A stretch of 8,642 bases of DNA from an uncultured Clostridia bacterium. GTDB taxonomy: Bacteria; Bacillota; Clostridia; TANB77; CAG-508. Below the pieces are notes generated by a model. It did no database searches. It was not told the origin of the DNA and worked only from the letters and a program-made list of their open reading frames with translations. Both the position numbers and the translations under genes were made by a program. Below, piece after piece: positions 1 to 6,625 of the stretch. Location: assembly GCA_934162255.1 (NCBI GenBank), contig CAKPIG010000018.1, forward strand, positions 1-8,642, written 5' to 3'. Each line of letters starts with the position of its first letter. Position 1 is the stretch's first letter.

Positions 1-194
1 TTTAGTTTTTATTGAAATATAAGTGTTTATAGCACTTTTCTTTTACTGAACTCTTGTGCGATTTTAGGACATTTTTGAGGGTTTTTGTCCCCTTTCTGTC
101 CCCAAGATTTTAAAAGTCTTGTCGCACATGATGTTCAAATATACATTTGTAAATTTGGGACATTTTGAATTTTATATAATTTGGAGGTTTATTT
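1..194. other. Gene-free left segment with short dyads
   Basis: I see no convincing gene here. It holds a 7-bp inverted repeat, TGTGCGA (55-61) and TCGCACA (122-128); an imperfect palindrome centred on TTTTAAAA at 104-120; two GTCCCC copies near 87-103; and two copies of a GGACATTTT motif (68-76 and 158-166). A TATAAT at 175-180 lies too close to the downstream gene to be its promoter, because transcription would begin within the ribosome binding site. The dyads could be part of an element end or regulatory region, but that is inference only. Confidence 0.4.
183..187 (+). promoter_or_regulatory. Ribosome binding site of the small plus-strand gene
   Basis: GGAGG lies 7 bases before the ATG at 195. 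This strong site is the main reason to accept the short gene as real and to fix its start. Confidence 0.75.
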
Positions 195-482
195 ATGAAT
201 AATTTTAGAGAAGTTAATGATGATATTATAAAGGAATGGTTAGAATTTAGAGAGGAGACTGCATTTTGCAATATGACACCTCAAGATAAAAAATATTGTA
301 TTTATTTTGATGAATTGGCTGAAAAGATTTTGAATAATGTGCCAAAACAAAATAAAAAATATGTTCAGAAACAACTAGATCAACTTGATAAAAACTTCAT
401 GGATTATCTATGCTACTGGAATGAGAAGTATTATAGGAATGGTTTTGTAGATGGATTTCAAATTTTTACGGGGTGTATTTAA
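195..482 (+). CDS. Small hypothetical protein, 95 aa
   Basis: I do not recognise this protein. It is the only plus-strand gene in the window. The start is supported by GGAGG seven bases upstream, and the stop runs directly into a strong hairpin, so it looks like a complete, expressed unit. The predicted protein is soluble and mostly helical. It is charged, rich in Lys, Asp, Glu and Asn, and ends in an aromatic and glycine segment, YYRNGFVDGFQIF (about residues 79-91), followed by a Cys two residues from the end. It has no signal peptide, membrane segment or recognisable catalytic motif. Small helical proteins ending in a Gly-Phe rich patch are common accessory genes on Firmicute mobile elements, but I cannot name the family. 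It converges on the restriction operon and is probably not part of it. A role as an antirestriction, immunity or regulatory partner cannot be judged from sequence. Confidence 0.7.
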   Translation: MNNFREVNDDIIKEWLEFREETAFCNMTPQDKKYCIYFDELAEKILNNVPKQNKKYVQKQLDQLDKNFMDYLCYWNEKYYRNGFVDGFQIFTGCI

Positions 483-528
483 ATAATAAATAAGCATTAA
501 GGAAGCTCCTTAATGCTTATTTATTATT
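482..528. terminator. Bidirectional intrinsic terminator between convergent genes
   Basis: This is a perfect 22-bp inverted repeat (482-503 paired with 507-528) with a 3-base AGC loop. The core is GCATTAAGGA/TCCTTAATGC and the outer stem is A/T-only, so either strand gives a GC-containing stem followed by a T-rich run. It begins at the last base of the plus-strand stop codon (480-482) and covers the minus-strand stop codon (524-526). It therefore ends both the small gene and the four-gene defence operon. Confidence 0.9.
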
Positions 529-1918
529 CTTCTTTATTATTTTTGTGTTGATTACAATATCTATGTGATAATTGAGCATTTTCTTTTATTGTTAATCCAC
601 CATTCGCATATGGTTTTATATGATCAACATGTGCATCATCATAATTTAAAATTCTTTGACCACATAATTTACATGTTGGATCTTCTTTAAAAAGCTCCGT
701 TTTAATTGAATCAGGGAAACATCTAGGATTTGGATTATCTACTTCTTGTTTCATAATATCAGCTAAAACACTAGCCCATTTACTAAATCTATAATTTACT
801 GTAGTCGTATTGCTTGTTTCTTTCTCTATACTTGAAATAAAATCCAAATCATTTATCATTAAATCAAACATTCTATCTCTTATTTCATCTTGATGACGAA
901 TTAAAGCTTCCTTTTCATATCTAGTAAATTCAAACATTTGAATATCATATAAAGCTAAGTTTATTCTTGTTTTAGACCATTCATAATCATTTTTTCCTTC
1001 TACTTTTGTTAACCTTCTAAATGCATTTTCTCCAAATATAGTATAAACTTTATCAACTGTTTCTTTAAATAATTCTCTGTATTCTTCTATCTTTTCAGAT
1101 GACATGTTTCTAAACTCTTTTATATGCTTATTACAAAAAGTTTTCATACTTGGCTTATAATTTAAATATGTTTTTTCTTTAAATGCAAAGAATCTTAATA
1201 TCATCCCTCTATAAACCATTCTATTTTTAAAGTTTGGTTTATTTATCATTTTATTAAATTTATCGTTTCCTTCTAATTCTTTTAAAAGATTCATATAGCT
1301 ACCACGATATATTGTATTTCTTATTTCATCTTCATTTAGTGGTGTTGAGCCAGTATTTAATCTTTCAAAAATTTCAAATTTAATATCATCTGAAGATTCT
1401 TTTTTTATTACTATTGCTCTTATTGATGTATCAAGTATTTTTTCACGTTGAGAATCAGATAAATCATTCCAAGACTTTTTATTTAAATCTGTTAAAACAT
1501 TTAAACTTGATAATTTGAATACTTTATCATCATATAAAAATTTCCCTTTTATAAACGAAATTATAGCAGTTAATCTTTGTTGACCATCAATAACACTCAA
1601 AGATCCATCTTCTTCTTCAGCAAAATATACAACTGGTAATGGAATTCCAAGTAGCATAGATTCAATTAATCTACTTGCAACAGCAGGTTTCATAACAAAT
1701 TTTCTTTGATAGTCTGGTTGTAAAATCAATTTGTTTCTAGTATATTTGTCAAATAAAGATGATACATTAGGATCTTGTTTGTCAGTAACAAGTTTTCTTT
1801 CTGATTCTTCACTATATGATGAGTAATCATCATTTCCTTCAATTTCATCATTTGAAACTAAGTTTTCTTCAAATTCTTCTACAATTTCCTTTTTGGTTAA
1901 TAATTTTTCTTCTTCCAT
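524..1918 (-). CDS. DUF262 / HNH nuclease (GmrSD- or SspE-like restriction protein)
   Basis: The predicted protein has 464 residues from the ATG at 1918, which has AAAGGAA eight bases upstream. An in-frame ATG at 1960 would add 14 residues and overlap the S gene by 20 bp, but is less likely. Residues 1-45 are acidic and probably disordered. A DUF262 (ParB/Srx-fold) domain follows, with the hallmark DGQQR at 111-115 and a FERLNTGSTPLNEDEIRN stretch at about 184-201. DUF262 proteins of the GmrS, BrxU and SspE type bind or hydrolyse nucleotides and sense modified DNA. The C-terminus (about 400-464) is an HNH nuclease with zinc-type Cys416 and Cys419, Asp432-His433, Asn447, His452 and Cys455. This is a classical HNH form rather than an obvious DUF1524. 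It is the last gene of the operon, 22 bp after the S gene. I infer a DNA-cleaving defence effector; what it senses is unknown. Confidence 0.85.
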   Translation of the reverse strand: MEEEKLLTKKEIVEEFEENLVSNDEIEGNDDYSSYSEESERKLVTDKQDPNVSSLFDKYTRNKLILQPDYQRKFVMKPAVASRLIESMLLGIPLPVVYFAEEEDGSLSVIDGQQRLTAIISFIKGKFLYDDKVFKLSSLNVLTDLNKKSWNDLSDSQREKILDTSIRAIVIKKESSDDIKFEIFERLNTGSTPLNEDEIRNTIYRGSYMNLLKELEGNDKFNKMINKPNFKNRMVYRGMILRFFAFKEKTYLNYKPSMKTFCNKHIKEFRNMSSEKIEEYRELFKETVDKVYTIFGENAFRRLTKVEGKNDYEWSKTRINLALYDIQMFEFTRYEKEALIRHQDEIRDRMFDLMINDLDFISSIEKETSNTTTVNYRFSKWASVLADIMKQEVDNPNPRCFPDSIKTELFKEDPTCKLCGQRILNYDDAHVDHIKPYANGGLTIKENAQLSHRYCNQHKNNKEE

Positions 1919-1926
1919 AAATGCTA

Positions 1927-1933
1927 TTCCTTT
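1927..1933 (-). promoter_or_regulatory. Ribosome binding site choosing the DUF262-HNH start
   Basis: On the minus strand AAAGGAA lies 8 bases before the ATG at 1918. The longer candidate start at 1960 lies inside the S gene. This site favours the shorter, 464-residue protein. Confidence 0.65.
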
Positions 1934-1940
1934 CTTTATA

Positions 1941-3443
1941 TTACAATTCTTTAAAATCAATTAATACTTCTTCATCATTTGCAATTTTTTCTATAACTTT
2001 ATTTAATTGTTTTTTCATTTTCTTTATACTTCTATCCAATTCGTAAATTCCTGCATTTAAATTGTACTTATGATCATTTTCTAAAAAATTACTTAAATTT
2101 AAATCATCTGAATTATATTTAATATTGTTATAATACAGTTTTACTATATTATTTTTCTCATTATCAGGAAATTTTGGAGTAACAATTAAATGGAAGTATG
2201 AAGGTGCACAGTGTCCACCAGAACCCCCAACACCAATTCTATCTATCATGCCTTTTTCTCGCCAATACGCCAAAAAGCACCTAATAAATATACTATCTAT
2301 AATGTCATTATTAGCATTTATAATTCTTATTCCATGATAATTTGTAGCTATATTTTTTACATCCTCACATACAACAAAAGTTCTTCCTTTTCCAAATCCT
2401 TCTCCTCCAAATATTATATCACCTTTTTTTATGGTTTTTAATTCTACAGGAGTTCCAATATATGAGCTTTTTTTGACATATCCAAACTCGCTTATATTTG
2501 TTGGAATAATTAATTCATAAAATCCTTCAATATATTCATCTCTATCAATTCTAGATTTTATAAAATTATTTTCTAAAGACGTTCCTCTTATTCCTCTATA
2601 TCCTCTATCCGTCAATGAAACGTATCCATATTTATAGTTTTTTACTATAAAATTGTTATATTCAAATTCTTTAGAATACAGGCTAGTATCCAATCTTTGA
2701 TGTTTAATAATATTATTAATTTTTGGACTTTCATATTTAAATGTATTATCCAATTGATTATTTTTTAATTCTTTTTCAATCTCTTCTAAAATCTTTTTAT
2801 GCTTTTCTCTTATTATTGTTTCTTTGTCAATAATCGCTTGCATTAATAATTCTACATACTTTATAGTTTCTTCTTTATTATAATTTGGTATTGGTATAAA
2901 ACATTCTAAAAACTTTGTTTTTCCATGTCTAATTGTAGAACCTCTAGGAACTAAAAAATCAATTTGCTGTCTAAAAATATCATTCTTCATAAAAGCTAGA
3001 AGATAATATTTATGCTCTTTTATTGGTAACCTATATATTCCTCCGCATAACATTATATTAGGATAATCTTTTTCTAATATAGCTATTTCTCCAACATTAC
3101 TATCTTTTGAAATTAAAACATCTCCTTTTTTCAATTCCATTTTTACAAAATTTTTTGGTATAATAGGTTGCATTGATTCTTTATTAATATCAATTAAATT
3201 TGAATCTTCTTGTAATGCTGCTGTTTTCATAAAATAATAGTCAGAATTATCAACATACGATTCACTACCTATTCCTATACCCAAATCTTTTCTAATCAAA
3301 TCTCTAGATAAAAAATCCTTTACTTTTAATTTGTTTTTATTTTTTATATTAAAAGTTTTATATTGTGTTGCAGAAAAAGTAAATGAGTTTTCTTGTATAT
3401 TATTTAATGTTGTATACTGCGGTACATCTATATATTTTTTCAC
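1941..3443 (-). CDS. HsdS-like DNA specificity subunit, two TRDs
   Basis: This 500-residue protein has the architecture of Type I and BcgI-like S subunits. The first target recognition domain (about 30-185) contains LKKGDVLISKDSNVGEIAIL (104-123) and ends near the IPIP stretch. A charged helical spacer follows (about 190-230). The second domain (about 235-425) contains the equivalent KKGDIIFGGEGFGKGR (339-354) and a glycine-rich stretch near 402-410. A second coiled helix (about 465-492) closes the protein. Two different TRDs predict a bipartite asymmetric target, read by the two domains and held apart by the helices. The start is GTG at 3443, not ATG, with AAAGGAG seven bases upstream that overlaps the methyltransferase stop codon. 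The gap of 12 bp implies translational coupling. It must act with the fused nuclease-methyltransferase encoded just upstream. Its target sequence cannot be predicted. Both TRDs look complete. Confidence 0.88.
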   Translation of the reverse strand: MKKYIDVPQYTTLNNIQENSFTFSATQYKTFNIKNKNKLKVKDFLSRDLIRKDLGIGIGSESYVDNSDYYFMKTAALQEDSNLIDINKESMQPIIPKNFVKMELKKGDVLISKDSNVGEIAILEKDYPNIMLCGGIYRLPIKEHKYYLLAFMKNDIFRQQIDFLVPRGSTIRHGKTKFLECFIPIPNYNKEETIKYVELLMQAIIDKETIIREKHKKILEEIEKELKNNQLDNTFKYESPKINNIIKHQRLDTSLYSKEFEYNNFIVKNYKYGYVSLTDRGYRGIRGTSLENNFIKSRIDRDEYIEGFYELIIPTNISEFGYVKKSSYIGTPVELKTIKKGDIIFGGEGFGKGRTFVVCEDVKNIATNYHGIRIINANNDIIDSIFIRCFLAYWREKGMIDRIGVGGSGGHCAPSYFHLIVTPKFPDNEKNNIVKLYYNNIKYNSDDLNLSNFLENDHKYNLNAGIYELDRSIKKMKKQLNKVIEKIANDEEVLIDFKEL

Positions 3444-3450
3444 TTTTCCT

Positions 3451-3457
3451 CTCCTTT
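3451..3457 (-). promoter_or_regulatory. Ribosome binding site for the GTG start of the S gene
   Basis: AAAGGAG on the minus strand lies 7 bases before the GTG at 3441-3443 and shares two bases with the TAA stop of the methyltransferase gene (3456-3458). It supports the non-ATG start and suggests coupled translation of the two subunits. Confidence 0.75.
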
Positions 3458-5576
3458 ACAAAAATAGTTTTTTCAAATCATCTTCTTGCTTATTGCACCA
3501 TTCCTTAAATTCTTTAACAGTCTCTGTAAATTCTTCATCTAACATTGGAGAACCATCTAAATTTATTTCTTTTTCAAATGTTTTTGGATTTATTTTGTAT
3601 TTTGTTTCAAAGCATTTAACTTTATTCTTAGTCTTAACTTCGTATCCAACTTTTTTTATTTCTTTTGAAAAAACTTGATAATTATTCTTTATTAACTCAT
3701 CTAATTTTTTCTTATTAGGTTTATAGGCAAAGATTAATGTAGGACTAACTCCTGCCTCTGCAAAAATATTACTTGGAAGATCAATAATTGCAACTACTCT
3801 CATGTTTTCACATAACCATTTTCTTGCCTTCTGATGTGTATCTATAGAAGCAATTGAATTAGATAAAACAATTCCCATTCTGCCATTTTCTTTTAAGATC
3901 CTAACAGCATTTTCTAAAAATATAATTCCCAAGTCTATTTTGTTTTGTCCATATCTATTCCATAATTCATAACACTCTGCTATTTTCAATTCATCCCCTT
4001 TTGGACTCCAAGCTCTTGCTTCTCCAAATGGTGGATTTGTTAAAACCACATCAAATTTTTTTAAGTTGTTTCCATCTGGTCTTTCATCCCAGTTCCCATT
4101 ATAATTATATTTTCTTTTTTCTCCTGCAGGTACTAATTCAACTAATTTTCCACTTTCATCAAATTTACTATTAATAGAACCTAAGCCATCACTTTTTACT
4201 TCTATTGTTGCTTGTCCATCACCATTAAGTAACATGTTTAATGTTGCCAATTTTACCATATCATCATCTATATCGACACCAAAGAAATTTTCATCTTTTA
4301 ATGTACCATCTGATTTAACATATGAAACAGAAAGGAAATCCGCTATACCTACTGTAGGATCAATTATTGTTTCATTATGTTTAGGATTTACTATATCCAC
4401 AATAAAATCAATAATTTGTAAAGGTGTTACAAATTGTGCATTATCTGCTTTACTAAATTGTGATGCAAATCTATAGAAGACTAGTTGGTATAGATTATTT
4501 CTTTTTGAATCTGAAAAGCTATAATTTTGAAATTGTTTAACTATTTCTATCATCACTTTTACATGATTTAGAATCTTTACATCAAAAGAATCTGAATCTA
4601 AAATTTTACTATATATATGTTTGGCATTATCCCTTAAATGTTCAATTCTATCAATAAATTCTTGTAAATCTTCATCCGCTAAATCTTTAAACTTTGCTTC
4701 ATCTGGATTAATATAAAACATTAAACTTTCCGTATTGTACTTTTCATCGTATATTTTTAATGCTAATAACTGAATTAAAATATTATATCCCTTTTGATTA
4801 ACTAATCCACATTTATCCATTGTATGTAAAATTGCGTATAATGCATCATTTAATTTTTTTGAGTCAGTCTTTGATATAATATTAAGTTCACTCAATTTAC
4901 GGTCTGCATATGAAGTTAATATTTTGCTTTCTTTACTATATTCAATCATATCATCAAATCCTAGTAAATTTTCATAAGCATCTGGAATATCAAATGTTGG
5001 TTCTAATTTATCTTTGTTTTCTTTATTAAACTCATCACTTAATCTATAATATTTTTTTCCCACTGATTTAAATAAATATAATCTTTCTTCGTCATATAAA
5101 ATTCCAAAAACATTTTCTCTTGATGATTCATTCATATATGTTTTTAATTGAGCGTTAAAAACTCCCTTTACATCCTTACTTCCCTCTTTTTTAAATTCAA
5201 TTGCACATAATAAATGCTGCTTTAACCAATTCAATTCATCCCATTTTGAATCATCCTTTTTAGTATATAATAATTCATAATGCTCAAACCATGATTTATC
5301 ATCAAAAATAGCAGCGTCAATTTTAATTAGTGATGAACCTTTATTTCCTTTAGGGAAACTAACTTCCGTTCCTATATAGTCTTTTGAACACAAGCCAGAC
5401 TCAACAAAACAATTTAAAAATTGCCATTTATAATATTGTTCATTCAGACTTCCATCTGTCTTGTGCAAATTTGTTTCTTTTTTCTTCTTCGTTAAGTGTA
5501 CTGGTAAAAAGCAATTTAATTCTATGTCATCTTTGTGTATTTCATTATATTTTTCTTTTAATTCTTCAAAAATCAT
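3456..5576 (-). CDS. Fused PD-(D/E)XK nuclease / N6-adenine DNA methyltransferase (BcgI-like R-M subunit)
   Basis: This 706-residue protein combines cleavage and methylation. Residues about 40-170 look like an HsdR-N/PD-(D/E)XK nuclease: Asp87 in KIDAAIFDD, Glu127-x-Lys129 in AIEFKK, and a QxxxY motif at Gln143-Tyr147. Residues about 230-370 are a helical HsdM-like N-domain. The methyltransferase domain (about 375-625) carries QFVTP (381-385), motif I DPTVGIADFL (406-415), an acidic FFGVDIDDD loop (431-439) and the catalytic NPPF (514-517) of N6-adenine enzymes. Motif I is unusual: the second glycine of the usual DPxxGxGxF is Ala412 and the next residue is Asp413. No helicase motifs are seen and no separate HsdR gene is present. 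This matches Type IIB/IIG systems in which an R-M polypeptide pairs with a separate S subunit. The ATG at 5576 has AAAAGGAG six bases upstream, overlapping the regulator's stop. An HsdM with a degenerate nuclease domain is the alternative, but D/E-x-K and QxxxY are all present. Confidence 0.88.
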   Translation of the reverse strand: MIFEELKEKYNEIHKDDIELNCFLPVHLTKKKKETNLHKTDGSLNEQYYKWQFLNCFVESGLCSKDYIGTEVSFPKGNKGSSLIKIDAAIFDDKSWFEHYELLYTKKDDSKWDELNWLKQHLLCAIEFKKEGSKDVKGVFNAQLKTYMNESSRENVFGILYDEERLYLFKSVGKKYYRLSDEFNKENKDKLEPTFDIPDAYENLLGFDDMIEYSKESKILTSYADRKLSELNIISKTDSKKLNDALYAILHTMDKCGLVNQKGYNILIQLLALKIYDEKYNTESLMFYINPDEAKFKDLADEDLQEFIDRIEHLRDNAKHIYSKILDSDSFDVKILNHVKVMIEIVKQFQNYSFSDSKRNNLYQLVFYRFASQFSKADNAQFVTPLQIIDFIVDIVNPKHNETIIDPTVGIADFLSVSYVKSDGTLKDENFFGVDIDDDMVKLATLNMLLNGDGQATIEVKSDGLGSINSKFDESGKLVELVPAGEKRKYNYNGNWDERPDGNNLKKFDVVLTNPPFGEARAWSPKGDELKIAECYELWNRYGQNKIDLGIIFLENAVRILKENGRMGIVLSNSIASIDTHQKARKWLCENMRVVAIIDLPSNIFAEAGVSPTLIFAYKPNKKKLDELIKNNYQVFSKEIKKVGYEVKTKNKVKCFETKYKINPKTFEKEINLDGSPMLDEEFTETVKEFKEWCNKQEDDLKKLFL

Positions 5577-5589
5577 TTCTTTCTCCTTT

Positions 5590-5949
5590 TCAAATATTTT
5601 TTTCTATTTCTTTCCAAAAATTAGATTTTATATCTTTTTCTTTTGCTTTTCTAATCAGTTTTAATAGCTCTTTATTATTTATCATATATTCTCTTATATC
5701 TATTGGTATTTTTTGAGCACTGCTTGATTCTTGTGCTAATAAATCATATATTCTTTCTTCTTTAAAATCTCTATTTTTTAGCTCCTTGATTATTTTTTCG
5801 GTTAAATCTTTAGAAGGCAATCTATTGCCTTTCTCTATATCAGATAAATGTGCAGAACTAATTCCTAAAGCTTTTGCAAAATCACTTGCTTTTTCATATT
5901 TCTTTTTTCGCTCTTTTCTTATTAAATTTCCTAAATCGCCCTTTGCCAT
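5590..5949 (-). CDS. XRE-family regulator, probable controller of the restriction operon
   Basis: This 119-residue protein has an N-terminal Cro/C1-type helix-turn-helix (about residues 7-55). The pattern ASDFAKALGISSAHLSDIEK includes the usual recognition helix, followed by GNRLPS. The C-terminal half (about 60-119) is helical and charged, making it longer than typical controller proteins of about 80 residues. It is the first gene of the operon, 13 bp before the nuclease-methyltransferase. The start is ATG 5949 with GGGGGA (5955-5960) five bases upstream, and the stop is TGA at 5590-5592. Two AGCA-N4-TGCT boxes lie 20-48 bases upstream, across the probable transcription start, so autorepression of the whole operon is likely. 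In C-protein systems such control delays cleavage until the methyltransferase has protected the host. That this protein plays the same role is inferred from position and operator layout. Confidence 0.85.
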   Translation of the reverse strand: MAKGDLGNLIRKERKKKYEKASDFAKALGISSAHLSDIEKGNRLPSKDLTEKIIKELKNRDFKEERIYDLLAQESSSAQKIPIDIREYMINNKELLKLIRKAKEKDIKSNFWKEIEKNI

Positions 5950-5965
5950 AATATTCCCCCATATA

Positions 5966-6001
5966 TTTTAGCAATTATGCTTATTAGCATCTTTGCTAAA
6001 A
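5966..6001. promoter_or_regulatory. Tandem-palindrome operator before the XRE gene
   Basis: An inverted repeat has 16-bp arms (5966-5981 and 5986-6001) that match at 14 of 16 positions around a 4-bp TATT spacer. Each arm contains a smaller palindrome AGCA-N4-TGCT (5970-5981 and 5986-5997), so the site can hold two regulator dimers centred 16 bp apart. Twin symmetric boxes with a 4-bp spacer recall the C-boxes of controller proteins. The site lies between the -10 element and the ribosome binding site, which favours repression. Binding by the adjacent XRE protein is inferred. Confidence 0.75.
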
Positions 6002-6030
6002 ATATATCATAATAGTATTTAAAAAGTCAA
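6001..6030 (-). promoter_or_regulatory. Sigma-A-type promoter of the restriction operon
   Basis: On the minus strand a TTGACT -35 (6025-6030) is followed after 18 bp by a TATATT -10 (6001-6006). Transcription would start near 5994, inside the twin-palindrome operator and about 45 bases before the XRE start codon. The -35 is close to consensus; the -10 is one mismatch from TATAAT with a slightly long spacer. Confidence 0.6.
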
Positions 6031-6050
6031 CATTTATTTTAATTTATAAT

Positions 6051-6083
6051 AAAAAATCATATGCTAAAAAACATATGATTTTT
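6051..6083 (-). terminator. Intrinsic terminator after the relaxase region
   Basis: A perfect 12-bp inverted repeat (AAAAATCATATG at 6052-6063, CATATGATTTTT at 6072-6083) has an 8-base loop and, on the minus strand, a run of T after the stem. It starts 5 bases after the stop codon of the relaxase remnant and lies upstream of the restriction-operon promoter, so it separates element backbone from cargo. The A/T-rich stem makes it weaker than the hairpin at 482-528. Confidence 0.75.
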
Positions 6084-6088
6084 CTATT

Positions 6089-6625
6089 TTACAATTCATA
6101 TTTCCTTATCTTTTTCTTTTGTTCCTTTTCCAGTTCCTTATCTTCTACTTCCTTAATCTGCTGTTTCATTTCTGGAACATTGTTATAAATTACATCACAA
6201 AGTTTTATTTCTTTCTTTACTTTCTTAAGCATATCTGTAACAAGAATAATATCTTTAGTAATAGCATCTTTATCTTCCTCATTATTGCATTTATTTCTGT
6301 GATAATATAGCCTATTTCTTTTATTAAGAATTATTTGTTTTTCTCTAAGTTTCTTAGTTTTCAATTCATCTACTGCATCTGTTGTTTCTAACTTATATTT
6401 ACACATAAATCTAATCTGTTCTGAATAGAATTCCATTTTCTTTACATCTTTTTGCATTTCTGGTGTTAGCTTGTATTCTATATTATTCTTTCTATGAAAG
6501 CCTAATAAAAACTTATAATAGTAATATAATGCGATTATTCCTTTAGGCTTATATTTTTTCTTTATACTACTTTTAGCTGAATAAAACTTTGCTTTTATAA
6601 CTCTATAAGGAACTATATCTGGTCT
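6089..6625 (-). pseudogene. C-terminal half of the relaxase, cut off by an in-frame TGA
   Basis: This stretch continues the relaxase in the same reading frame after the TGA at 6626-6628. It reads from RPDIVPYRVIKAKF through a GIIALYYYYKFLLGFHRKN segment, which matches the G-x-x-ALY-x-x-Y-x-x-x-LG stretch I associate with the post-catalytic part of Firmicute relaxases. It then runs into a long Lys/Glu-rich coiled region ending in KKKIRKYEL. The only longer internal start, ATG 6457 (122 codons), has no ribosome binding site and lies within homologous relaxase sequence. I therefore treat it as part of the broken gene and not as a separate one. No frameshift is needed to rejoin the halves; one stop codon is the sole lesion. 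The intact reading would have been about 456 residues. Readthrough or recoding of TGA is possible but not supported: TGG is used for Trp elsewhere and TGA ends the XRE gene. Confidence 0.75.

Noticed and set aside
19..44. Weak terminator-like hairpin AAGTG/CACTT followed by a T-rich run
   Set aside because: The stem has only 5 bp with two G/C pairs, too little to claim a terminator in such A/T-rich DNA.
65..166. Short minus-strand reading of about 33 codons ending in GTERGQKPSKMS
   Set aside because: No start codon with a ribosome binding site, too short, and no family recognised. It could be the tail of a decayed gene, but the sequence does not show it.
1919..1960. Longer start of the DUF262-HNH protein at 1960, overlapping the S gene
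   Set aside because: ATG 1918 has AAAGGAA at good spacing and begins the family-like acidic region; the extra 14 residues look unrelated. Not excluded.
2211..5971. Plus-strand open frames inside the restriction operon
   Set aside because: They lie opposite well-supported genes, have low-complexity Phe/Ser/Ile-rich products and lack ribosome binding sites; they are shadows of the minus-strand genes.
6089..6457. Separate 122-codon minus-strand gene
   Set aside because: It is in the same frame as the relaxase, has no ribosome binding site before its ATG, and the sequence between the TGA and this ATG also reads as relaxase. It is the C-terminal remnant of the broken gene.
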